A stretch of DNA of 20,336 nucleotides from Rickettsiales bacterium (GTDB lineage Bacteria > Pseudomonadota > Alphaproteobacteria > Rickettsiales > UBA1997): NCBI GenBank assembly GCA_947505885.1, contig CANNMN010000005.1, positions 1 through 20,336 of the forward strand, given 5' to 3'. Below are positions 8,355 through 14,682 of this stretch, one piece after another (position 1 is the stretch's first letter; every line of letters begins with the position of its first letter). Under the pieces are notes generated by a model. That model was not told the origin of the DNA. It made no database searches and worked only from the letters and a program-made list of their open reading frames with translations. The position numbers and the translations under genes are program-made.

Positions 8355-8381
8355 AGATTGTCTCCCGCTCGGAGACAATCT
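8355..8381. terminator. Strong hairpin directly after typA
   Basis: An 11-bp perfect stem, AGATTGTCTCC with GGAGACAATCT, closes a 5-nt loop (CGCTC) 5 nt after the typA stop codon. It is followed by AAGTCATGG, not a U-tract, so it may act in 3'-end protection or Rho-assisted termination rather than as a classical intrinsic terminator. Confidence 0.55.
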
Positions 8382-8387
8382 AAGTCA

Positions 8388-8417
8388 TGGCGAGCCTTCT
8401 AAACCCTAGGCTCGCCA
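8388..8417. other. Second hairpin between typA and comEC
   Basis: A 9-bp perfect stem (TGGCGAGCC at 8388-8396, GGCTCGCCA at 8409-8417) encloses a 12-nt loop. It is followed by AAAAATATT on the plus strand. On the minus strand a TTTTT run precedes it rather than follows it. It could be a repeat, or a structured element in the comEC leader 21 nt before the start codon. Confidence 0.5.
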
Positions 8418-8438
8418 AAAATATTAAAAAAGATTCCG

Positions 8439-10748
8439 ATGTTTTTCACCACGAAAATCCTCGAGAAAGAGCGTCGGAATTTTTCTCTCTGGCTGCCAGT
8501 TTTCTTCGCTTTTGGTGCCGCATTTTATTTCTCCTTCTCCGCAAGTTTTTTAGAAAAATTTCCATTTTTTCTCGCGCTTTTTTGCGTCCCGATTTTTTTA
8601 TTTATCTTCAACCGCTCTTTGATAATCCTGGGCTGCACCGTTTTTCTAGCCGGAAGTTTTTACGCAAAAATCTACGAAAAACCCGCTCCAATTACTAATA
8701 AACTTTTCATCGATGTTGTTGGAAAAGTTGAGTCGGTAAAAAGATTTACAAATCCCGTAAACGGTGTCGAAGGTGCGAGTTTAGTGATTGTAGAGCCTGT
8801 GCTGCAAAAAATCACTAACTACGAAAAGAAAAAGCCAGCGATCAAAAAACATAAAAGAAAAACAAAAAAACTCTCAGCGCCATCCTCGCGCTCTTCTCTG
8901 TCATCCTCGCGAAAGCGTGGATCAAAGAGCAAAAAACTTGGAGCAAGAATCGTTCCTCTGGCCCCTCCAGATTCCCATCTTCGCGGGAATGACAAGCCAA
9001 AGTTTCGTGAAGGCGAAATCAAAAAGTTAGCCAACCTTCCTGACTACCAAGAGCTCGACCGCAAATTCTTAGACTACCGCGGAGCTTACCAGCAAGAGCT
9101 TCCAACCAATCTCCAAAAAATTTCCGTCAACCTTGTAAAAAACTCCGCAGCAATTTCAGTCAACGACAAAATCTCTTTCCGCGCATTTTTACAGCCGCCG
9201 CGCGACAAGGAATTTCTCGGTGATTTTGATTATATCTTGGATTCTAAAACCAAACAAATCGCCGCTTACGGCTTTATCTCTGGCGAAGCAAAAATCTTAG
9301 AAAAAGGAAAGATTTCCAATCTTGATGAGTGGTTTTTATCTCTGCGCGAAAAAATTCGGCAGAAGATTTTTTCGATTCTAAGTGGCGACGAGGCCGCAAT
9401 TGCCGCGGCCTTTTTAATTGGTGACCAACATCAAATCTCCAAAGAATCCGCAACAGAAATTCGCAACTCTGGCCTTTCCCATTTGCTCTCAATCTCTGGG
9501 TTTCATCTCTCGCTGGCTGGAGCGATTTTCTTTATTTCGCTACGTTTTGCTTTGGCCCGAAGCGAATATTTAGCTCTGCATTTTGACCTCAAAAAAATTG
9601 CCGCCGCTGTCGCAATTTTTGCTGTTTATTTTTATCTCAAGCTCGCCGGCTCACCCTTACCAGCACAGCGCGCATTCCTCTTCGTCTTTTGTGCCTTACT
9701 CGCCTTATTATTCAGCGAGAAACTTGATGCCAAACGCGCAACAATGTTCGGCGCCTTGTTACTCATTCTTCTAAATCCTTACGTGATTTTTAGCGTCTCT
9801 TTTCAGCTTTCTTTCGCGGCAATTTTGGTGTTGGTAAATTTTTCTAAACCTGGCCGCAACTATTTTTGGCAGATTATTTTACTCTCGATTCTGATCCAGA
9901 TCGCCACAATTCCTTTTTTAATGCACCACTTCCGCAACCTTTCTCTGCTTGGCTTTGTTGCCAATGTTTTGGCTATTCCTTTGGTAAGTTTTTTAATAAT
10001 GCCACTCGGATTTCTTGCGCTTTTTTTAATGCCAATCGATCCCTTAATTCCCCTGGTCAAGCCCGCGCTACTTTTAATGAAACCCGGAATTATTGGTCTT
10101 GAAAAAATTGCCAATTTTGTTTCAGGAATTTCTTACTCACACTTCACCAGTCCTTGGCTGCCAAGCTCTGGACTTGCTATCGCGATTTTCGGATTACTAC
10201 TAATCTGTCTTACAAAAACTTACTTGCGCTTCGTTGGAATTGTTATTTTTCTTGCCGCATTTCTCACAATTTTTTCCGTCAAAAAACCCGACATAATTTT
10301 CGAAAGAGATCAAAAATTTTTTGCTGTTTACGGTGAAAATGGTTTAGAATTTTCTAAGAGTTTAAGACCTTCCAAACAGCGCGCTTCTTGGATGCGACAG
10401 TTTGACGAAAATGAATTCAAGATTCTTGTTTGTAAAAAAAATCGCTGCGAGATCGAAGTAAAAAATAAAAAAATTCTTGTGCTTTTGAAGCGAAATAAAA
10501 TCAGCGAAATCTGCGCGAGTAAATTTGATGTGATTGTGAATCTAACTAAAAAATATCAACTTCCCGCCTGTGTCGGCGAGGATAAAATAAAAATCGACAA
10601 CAAGAATTTTTACAGCGGCGGCACGCAGTTTTTATTCCTTAAAAATGAAAAACTTAGTCCCCAAAAAATTTATCACAGTAGTAAAACAAAGCCCAATAAC
10701 GAAGGCGATTTCGGGAATGATGTCGAGGAAATCGACGGTGATTTTTAA
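8439..10748 (+). CDS. comEC: ComEC/Rec2-family DNA uptake channel, with repeat-encoded insert and no intact nuclease motif
   Basis: ComEC is the inner-membrane channel through which single-stranded DNA enters during natural transformation. This 769-aa protein starts with ERRNFSLWLPVFFAFGAAFYF and other membrane segments (about 14-65). Next is a DUF4131-type OB-fold region (about 70-285). The Competence transmembrane domain (about 315-610) carries the hallmark GDEAAIAAAFLIGDQHQIS and HLLSISGFH near 348-356. The C-terminal part (about 620-730), with RPSKQRASWMRQFDENEFKI, looks like the degenerate metallo-beta-lactamase-like tail of alphaproteobacterial ComEC. No HxHxDH metal motif is present. 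Residues about 148-186 are encoded by a palindromic repeat pair (8900-8993) next to a lysine-rich stretch. The last 39 codons overlap the convergent GtrA-family gene. The start gives the conserved N-terminus. Confidence 0.9.
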   Translation: MFFTTKILEKERRNFSLWLPVFFAFGAAFYFSFSASFLEKFPFFLALFCVPIFLFIFNRSLIILGCTVFLAGSFYAKIYEKPAPITNKLFIDVVGKVESVKRFTNPVNGVEGASLVIVEPVLQKITNYEKKKPAIKKHKRKTKKLSAPSSRSSLSSSRKRGSKSKKLGARIVPLAPPDSHLRGNDKPKFREGEIKKLANLPDYQELDRKFLDYRGAYQQELPTNLQKISVNLVKNSAAISVNDKISFRAFLQPPRDKEFLGDFDYILDSKTKQIAAYGFISGEAKILEKGKISNLDEWFLSLREKIRQKIFSILSGDEAAIAAAFLIGDQHQISKESATEIRNSGLSHLLSISGFHLSLAGAIFFISLRFALARSEYLALHFDLKKIAAAVAIFAVYFYLKLAGSPLPAQRAFLFVFCALLALLFSEKLDAKRATMFGALLLILLNPYVIFSVSFQLSFAAILVLVNFSKPGRNYFWQIILLSILIQIATIPFLMHHFRNLSLLGFVANVLAIPLVSFLIMPLGFLALFLMPIDPLIPLVKPALLLMKPGIIGLEKIANFVSGISYSHFTSPWLPSSGLAIAIFGLLLICLTKTYLRFVGIVIFLAAFLTIFSVKKPDIIFERDQKFFAVYGENGLEFSKSLRPSKQRASWMRQFDENEFKILVCKKNRCEIEVKNKKILVLLKRNKISEICASKFDVIVNLTKKYQLPACVGEDKIKIDNKNFYSGGTQFLFLKNEKLSPQKIYHSSKTKPNNEGDFGNDVEEIDGDF
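8900..8993. repeat. Inverted pair of REP-like units inserted within comEC
   Basis: Two 24-base units of the family seen at 1706 face each other. GTCATCCTCGCGAAAGCGTGG begins the first unit at 8900-8923. The second, at 8970-8993, reads on the minus strand GTCATTCCCGCGAAGATGGG and then AATC. They agree at 17 of 24 positions, and each can itself form a hairpin. A further partial copy of CATCCTCGCG starts at 8881. The element is translated in frame within comEC as a basic, serine-rich segment (SSRKRGSKSKKLGARI and SHLRGNDKP) and adds no stop. This parallels the coding insertions of Rickettsia palindromic elements. Confidence 0.8.
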
Positions 10749-11045
10749 GATCAAACTTCCAACCGCGAGAGTGATTAAGTAGAGAGTTAGATATCCTCTG
10801 AGATGTGATCCTTGTTGCTTTGCCGCTTCAAAACTCCAGCGCTTATTAAAATTGTAACTAAAAATAATACTGATGCAGAAGGCGAAAATATTGGCGGCAA
10901 TGTAATGCAACCCAAGCAAGTGAATAGAGAATAAAAAAATTGAATAGCTGATGACCGTGGAAATTCCTCCGGTGATTAAAAATCTTCGCAACTGCGTGAT
11001 GCTTTTAAGACCAAGAAACTTACGTAATTTTACCTGAAGTGACAT
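10632..11045 (-). CDS. GtrA-family small membrane protein
   Basis: GtrA-like proteins are small four-helix membrane proteins, often thought to move polyprenyl-linked sugars across the inner membrane for cell-envelope glycosylation. From the ATG at 11045 the product is 137 aa, the usual family length. Four hydrophobic helices are visible: FLITGGISTVISYSIFLFSI, IAANIFAFCISIIFSYN, YLTLYLITLAVGSLILKIT and IAFVIGLCFTTVINFLGTKF. The family signatures YNFNKRWSF and NFLGTKFFIFK are present. The frame extends upstream to 11120, but that part is the antisense of nothing useful: it reads through tRNA-Glu, so the internal ATG is preferred. It lies just downstream of tRNA-Glu on the same strand. Its 3' end overlaps comEC by 117 nt tail to tail. 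The specific substrate is unknown. Confidence 0.85.
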   Translation of the reverse strand: MSLQVKLRKFLGLKSITQLRRFLITGGISTVISYSIFLFSIHLLGLHYIAANIFAFCISIIFSYNFNKRWSFEAAKQQGSHLRGYLTLYLITLAVGSLILKITVDFLDIIPEIAFVIGLCFTTVINFLGTKFFIFKE

Positions 11046-11087
11046 CTGAAGAAATCTGCTGAGCTTGATCTGCCATCTGAGTGATGG

Positions 11088-11159
11088 TGACCCCAACGGG
11101 ATTCGAACCCGTATTACCACCGTGAAAGGGTGGTGTCCTAACCGTTAGACGATGGGGCC
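11088..11159 (-). tRNA. tRNA-Glu (anticodon UUC)
   Basis: Read on the minus strand, the 72-nt cloverleaf starts GGCCCCATCGTCTAACGG. It has the anticodon stem-loop CCACC-CTTTCAC-GGTGG (anticodon TTC), the T-arm with GGTTCGAATCC, and acceptor pairing GGCCCCA with TGGGGTC followed by discriminator A. There is one G-U pair at position 2-71. A 3' CCA is encoded in the genome at 11087-11085. Its own promoter lies immediately upstream. The GtrA-family gene begins 42 nt downstream on the same strand and may be cotranscribed. Confidence 0.97.
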
Positions 11160-11163
11160 AAAA

Positions 11164-11201
11164 GAGGCGGCGCAACCTAATTACCAACTCGCAAAAGGCA
11201 A
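11164..11201 (-). promoter_or_regulatory. tRNA-Glu promoter with GC-rich discriminator
   Basis: On the minus strand the -35 is TTGCCT (11201-11196), the spacer is 16 nt, the -10 is TAGGTT (11179-11174), and GCGCCGCCTC (11173-11164) follows. The expected start lies a few bases before the mature tRNA 5' end at 11159. The -10, spacing and discriminator match the typA and rplU promoters. Confidence 0.8.
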
Positions 11202-11220
11202 CCCCCCTAAGAAAAATCTA

Positions 11221-12132
11221 TTAAAAATCTATTTTCCATTTCTTGCCGAGATATTTTTCGACAGCTTTTCTTTCATCAGTGAGTAGGTGGCGGTTGAATA
11301 TTACTACCTCGCCAATGTAGCCGTCGAATACGCCATATCCACCCGAGCAAAAATTTAAAGGAGCGGCAACTGTGGTTTTGGGGCTTGTTAAACCAGCGCG
11401 ATTGGTATTGCTGTTAATAAAAATAGTCGGGGTTTTGTTGTTATAATCGACCGTGATTACTGCTGGCCTTGTAAGTAATTTGCTGGTTGAGCCATCGTAA
11501 ACAGCAAGGGCCGGCATGTAGCTATCAGCATGTTCGTAAACTGAAACTCCATTAGTGCCTAGAGAGATACCGGCACCAGAAATATTACCGCCGTTAGCAG
11601 CGCCAATCACATAATTCTGACCAGAAGTTCCCCCTACATCAGAATTTGATTCCACATCGATTTGATGAGTAGTGTTGGCGCTGGCGACAAGAAAAATAGT
11701 AAAGCTATCCGTGGCGATTGGCATGCTGTTATTCGGACGATATTCAGTATCTGTATTCACCTGTAACAAAGAAGAGTTGCAGCGCAAAGCTGGCAATCCG
11801 TTAATTGCATTCTCGGCATAAATTGTTAGTGGCGACACCTTGGTGGTGTTGGCTTTGCTTCTACTCAAGGCTTGCGAATTATTGTCGTACCAAGTTGTAA
11901 CTCCGGTTCCATTCACCGCTTCTTCGGGAATAAGACTGCTATCCAACGTAGTTTCGTACCACAGCACAACTCCCGGCATATCTTTAACAACAGATTGTCT
12001 TGTTTGAGATTGTGCCGCCACAACCGCCGACTCTCTAACCATTTTACTCGCCTGCGCCACACCAGCAATCAACAAGCCCACGATGGCAATGACGACCGAC
12101 AATTCAACCAGCGAGAAGGCGGATTTTTTCAT
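11221..12132 (-). CDS. Pseudopilin with LamG/concanavalin-like C-terminal domain (second of tandem pair)
   Basis: This 303-aa protein has a type IV prepilin N-terminus: a 5-residue leader (MKKSA), a cleavage site before F6, Glu10 at the +5 position, and a hydrophobic helix (FSLVELSVVIAIVGLLIAGV). The remainder looks like a beta-sandwich lectin-like domain of the LamG/concanavalin type. It shows VVLWYETTLDSS, VTTWYDNNSQ, NAINGLPALRC, DSFTIFLVAS, AVITVDYNN and the terminal motif YIGEVVIFNRHLLTDERKAV with EKYLGKKW. Two cysteines (C118, C262) in the exported part could form a disulfide. It follows its paralogue with no gap (TAAATG). It is probably exposed at the surface as a minor pilin or adhesin. 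The domain call is from pattern recognition, not a search; the ligand is unknown. Confidence 0.8.
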   Translation of the reverse strand: MKKSAFSLVELSVVIAIVGLLIAGVAQASKMVRESAVVAAQSQTRQSVVKDMPGVVLWYETTLDSSLIPEEAVNGTGVTTWYDNNSQALSRSKANTTKVSPLTIYAENAINGLPALRCNSSLLQVNTDTEYRPNNSMPIATDSFTIFLVASANTTHQIDVESNSDVGGTSGQNYVIGAANGGNISGAGISLGTNGVSVYEHADSYMPALAVYDGSTSKLLTRPAVITVDYNNKTPTIFINSNTNRAGLTSPKTTVAAPLNFCSGGYGVFDGYIGEVVIFNRHLLTDERKAVEKYLGKKWKIDF

Positions 12133-13077
12133 TTAGCTAAGTTTGATGCGATATTTTTTAGATAGGTAGTTCATAACTTCGCTAATTTCTTCTTTCATCA
12201 AAACCCTATCGAAGATTATTATTTCTGAAATCATTCCGTTTAGAATCTCGCCGTTATTCGTTACTTTAGCGCCGATATAAAATGCATCTACTCCGACATT
12301 TTGCTTTGTAGCGCCGCCGGTAAGTGTGAGGGTGTAAGAAGCGTTATTGCTGTTGGTGTAAACTTTAACAGTAAGATTGGCATCGTTAACACCGTTAGCT
12401 TGACCAACAGTCATTACTGAGATGTGAGGAGAGGAAGAAGTGCCGTAACTAGCTCCAAAAGCATCGTTAACCTGACCGCTAAATCCGTATTTATTATTAA
12501 CTAGCAGCATTGCCGCTCTCTTGCCATTCTGAGATGTAGTTGTGTTTTGTTCAAAAATAACGTGACTGGCACTATTAGTGTTTGAGAGCCAGACTGCAAC
12601 ATAAGTGAAATTATCCGAATTAGCATCAAGTGGCACAGATCCTCCGGCAGAAGCGAGTGAACTAAGGTAGTCGGTGCCATCAAATTTTATTGAAGGCAAA
12701 TTACCAATTCCGTCGACAATGTAAGTCGGGCGCAAACTATCGCTTGTTTGCGTCACATTTATTTTGCCACTTTTTTGTGAATTGATGTCATTCCAGCCTG
12801 CAACCTTGTCGTTATCATCCGGATTAAGACCGCGAGTTGAGCTTGTTATTGAGGAACTTGATGTTGTCTCAAGCCACATAGACAATCCTTTAATTCCATT
12901 AATTCCTGAACTCTTGGTTAAAGATGCTGCGGCTTGGATGCGCATTTCTCGCACTAATCGACTGCCTTGCGTAATGCCAGCGACGACAATTCCGATGATT
13001 AGTATAACTATTGATAGCTCAATAAGAGAGAAGGCCCGGCGTTTTTTTAGTATAACGATCGAGAAACGTTTTTTCAT
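12133..13077 (-). CDS. Pseudopilin with LamG/concanavalin-like C-terminal domain (first of tandem pair)
   Basis: This 314-aa protein has a longer basic leader (15 residues ending RRA), then F16, Glu20 at +5 and a hydrophobic helix (FSLIELSIVILIIGIVVAGI), as in type IV prepilins. The C-terminal domain parallels the next gene: LSMWLETTSSSS, KVAGWNDINSQ, GNLPSIKFDGTDYLSS, NFTYVAVWLSN, and the end motif MISEIIIFDRVLMKEEISEV with MNYLSKKYRI. These are hallmarks of lectin-like LamG folds. No cysteine is present, unlike the neighbour. Its start codon overlaps the stop of the upstream ABC ATPase gene by 4 nt (ATGA), so translation is likely coupled. No pilus assembly ATPase, secretin or prepilin peptidase is in the window. 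It could be a minor pilin, a type II secretion pseudopilin or an adhesin. Confidence 0.8.
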   Translation of the reverse strand: MKKRFSIVILKKRRAFSLIELSIVILIIGIVVAGITQGSRLVREMRIQAAASLTKSSGINGIKGLSMWLETTSSSSITSSTRGLNPDDNDKVAGWNDINSQKSGKINVTQTSDSLRPTYIVDGIGNLPSIKFDGTDYLSSLASAGGSVPLDANSDNFTYVAVWLSNTNSASHVIFEQNTTTSQNGKRAAMLLVNNKYGFSGQVNDAFGASYGTSSSPHISVMTVGQANGVNDANLTVKVYTNSNNASYTLTLTGGATKQNVGVDAFYIGAKVTNNGEILNGMISEIIIFDRVLMKEEISEVMNYLSKKYRIKLS

Positions 13078-13838
13078 TTGGTCAAAAAATTAATTGGCCC
13101 CTCAGCGCGTCCGTGAATGAATTGATCGAGGTAAGGATTGTTAGAGGAATGCATGTCTTTTACATCGCCGAACCAAATGATTTTTCCCTCAAAAAGCATT
13201 GCGATTTTGTCGGCAATTTTACGCGCAGATTGCATGTCATGCGTAATCGTAATCGTGGTCGCGCCGAGTTTTTTTGAATTGGCAACGATCAAATCATTAA
13301 TCACGTCAGCCATGATTGGATCAAGGCCAGTTGTCGGCTCGTCAAAGAAAATAATTTCTGGATTGGCAGCAATCGCCCGCGCAAGTGACGCGCGTTTTTG
13401 CATTCCACCAGAAAGTTCGGAAGGAAAAAGATCTGCGGTTCTTTCGCTTAATCCGACAGCGCGCAACTTTTGTAAGGCAATTTCTCGCGCATCTTTTTTA
13501 TTCATTTTTTGATGATTGAGCAGACGAAAAGCAACATTCTCCCAGATTGGCAACGAGTCAAAAAGTGCGCCGCCTTGAAAAAGAAATCCAAATTTTTCCA
13601 TTAGCTTGTCGCGATCTTTTGCGCCTATATTTGTAGCTTCTTTGCCATCAATTTGAATAGATCCAGACGTTGGATTCATTAGATTGGCGATGATTTTAAT
13701 CAGTACAGATTTACCACTTCCTGAACCGCCGAGAATCACCACCGACTCGCCTTTATTCACCTGTAAATCAACGCCGGCAAGAACCTGCTTATCGCCAAAA
13801 TTTTTAACCAGATTTTTGATGAGGAGCTTTTGAGTCAC
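13074..13838 (-). CDS. mlaF: ABC transporter ATPase, MlaF type (phospholipid transport)
   Basis: This is the ATPase subunit of the Mla-type (MlaFEDB-like) importer or exporter that moves phospholipids between the inner and outer membranes. At 254 aa it carries Walker A GGSGSGKS (37-44), the Q-loop FLFQGGALFDSLPIWENVAF (85-104, very MlaF-like), signature LSGGMQKR (142-149), Walker B IIFFDE (162-167), the D-loop TTGLDPIMADVI and switch His200. The start is GTG at 13838, 1 nt after the dsbA-like stop. The coding sequence overlaps the first pseudopilin by 4 nt. No mlaE permease or mlaD gene is in the window, so its partners must lie elsewhere. The family call is strong. Placement in a pseudopilin operon is unusual, and a dedicated role cannot be excluded. 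Confidence 0.9.
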   Translation of the reverse strand: MTQKLLIKNLVKNFGDKQVLAGVDLQVNKGESVVILGGSGSGKSVLIKIIANLMNPTSGSIQIDGKEATNIGAKDRDKLMEKFGFLFQGGALFDSLPIWENVAFRLLNHQKMNKKDAREIALQKLRAVGLSERTADLFPSELSGGMQKRASLARAIAANPEIIFFDEPTTGLDPIMADVINDLIVANSKKLGATTITITHDMQSARKIADKIAMLFEGKIIWFGDVKDMHSSNNPYLDQFIHGRAEGPINFLTK

Positions 13839-13839
13839 T

Positions 13840-14607
13840 TTACTTTTTTTCAGAAAGTTTTGCGTCGATCAGTTTTTTCAAAACTTTGTAATCAACAAAT
13901 CCTTCAGCAATTTCGCCATTAATGAAGAAGCTTGGAGTTGAGCGCATTTGTAGAGATTTAGCGGCTTCCATACGAGCATTAAGAATTTTATCCTGAAGCG
14001 CTTTGTCGGCTAGACATTTTTTAAAACGATCGGAACTCATTCCATCGAGCTGGGCAATCGCCTCAAGCTTCTCGACAAATTTTTCGTCAAAAGCCCAGGC
14101 GTCTTGAGTTTTAAATAAAGCCTTCAGCGTTAGAAAATACTTTTCATTTGCCTGGTCTTTATTGTCGTTCGCTTGGCAATCCGCAAACATCGCCGCAACA
14201 AGCGCTGGCTGATTCAAAGGAAAATTACGGAAGATGAATTTTACCTTACCAGAATCAATATATTCGCTCTTTAATCTCTCGAACGCTTCGCGCGAAAAAT
14301 CTGCGCAATGTGGGCAAGATAGTGATGCGTATTCGATGAAAAGAACCGGCGCCTCTTTGTCTCCAAGAATAAAATCTCCCGGCAAAACTTTTAACAATTC
14401 GCTATTTTTTCTAGCTTCGTCAATAGCTGCATCTTTGTTTACGGCTTCATTAACAGCGTCTTGCGGATTCTGTTCTGGCTTTAATTCTTCCGCAGTTTTT
14501 TCTGTGTATTTGTAAGAGGTTTTCGTTTTGTAGTTATGAACTACGAGGGCTGCGAATCCGATTAACAAAGCGGCGGTGGCGACAATAATGATGCCTTTTT
14601 TTGACAT
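13840..14607 (-). CDS. DsbA/BdbD-like membrane-anchored thiol:disulfide oxidoreductase
   Basis: This oxidoreductase introduces or shuffles disulfide bonds in exported proteins. The 255-aa product has an N-terminal membrane anchor (GIIIVATAALLIGFAALVV, residues 5-23). A charged linker follows (about 25-75). The thioredoxin-fold domain carries the active site C98-P-H-C101 in EYASLSCPHC and the cis-proline loop RSTPSFFINGE. The insertion with WAFDEKFVEKL and MSSDRFKKCL is helical, as in DsbA. It is the first gene of the unit leading to the ABC ATPase and two pseudopilins, spaced by only 1 nt from the next gene. One of those pseudopilins has two exported cysteines, and the lipoprotein at 5304-6389 has ten, so substrates are plausible. 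A weak promoter is seen at 14647-14675. Confidence 0.92.
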   Translation of the reverse strand: MSKKGIIIVATAALLIGFAALVVHNYKTKTSYKYTEKTAEELKPEQNPQDAVNEAVNKDAAIDEARKNSELLKVLPGDFILGDKEAPVLFIEYASLSCPHCADFSREAFERLKSEYIDSGKVKFIFRNFPLNQPALVAAMFADCQANDNKDQANEKYFLTLKALFKTQDAWAFDEKFVEKLEAIAQLDGMSSDRFKKCLADKALQDKILNARMEAAKSLQMRSTPSFFINGEIAEGFVDYKVLKKLIDAKLSEKK

Positions 14608-14624
14608 GATATTCAGATTTTAGA

Positions 14625-14652
14625 TTGACTGGAGGGGGAGCTAGGTTAGATA
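14625..14652 (+). promoter_or_regulatory. Promoter of the glycosyltransferase unit
   Basis: TTGACT (14625-14630), a 16-nt spacer and TAGATA (14647-14652) precede the glycosyltransferase start by about 30 nt. The spacer length matches the other promoters in this window, but there is no GC-rich discriminator (TTTTTTT follows instead). Confidence 0.55.
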
Positions 14653-14675
14653 TTTTTTTACGCCTTAAATATCAA
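14647..14675 (-). promoter_or_regulatory. Possible promoter of the dsbA-like/pseudopilin operon
   Basis: On the minus strand, TTGATA (14675-14670), a 17-nt spacer and TATCTA (14652-14647) precede the dsbA-like start. The -10 hexamer is the complement of the -10 of the divergent glycosyltransferase promoter, so the two would exclude one another. The match is only moderate. Confidence 0.35.
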
Positions 14676-14682
14676 TTTTTTT

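Noticed and set aside
8819..9034. 71-codon minus-strand frame over the comEC repeat (contains FPRRWESGG)
   Set aside because: This peptide is just the translation of the palindromic repeat in the other direction, a common annotation artefact.
11046..11120. Upstream extension of the GtrA-family frame
   Set aside because: The first residues (MVIRVRIPLGSPS) are read from the tRNA-Glu sequence; the ATG at 11045 gives the normal family length.
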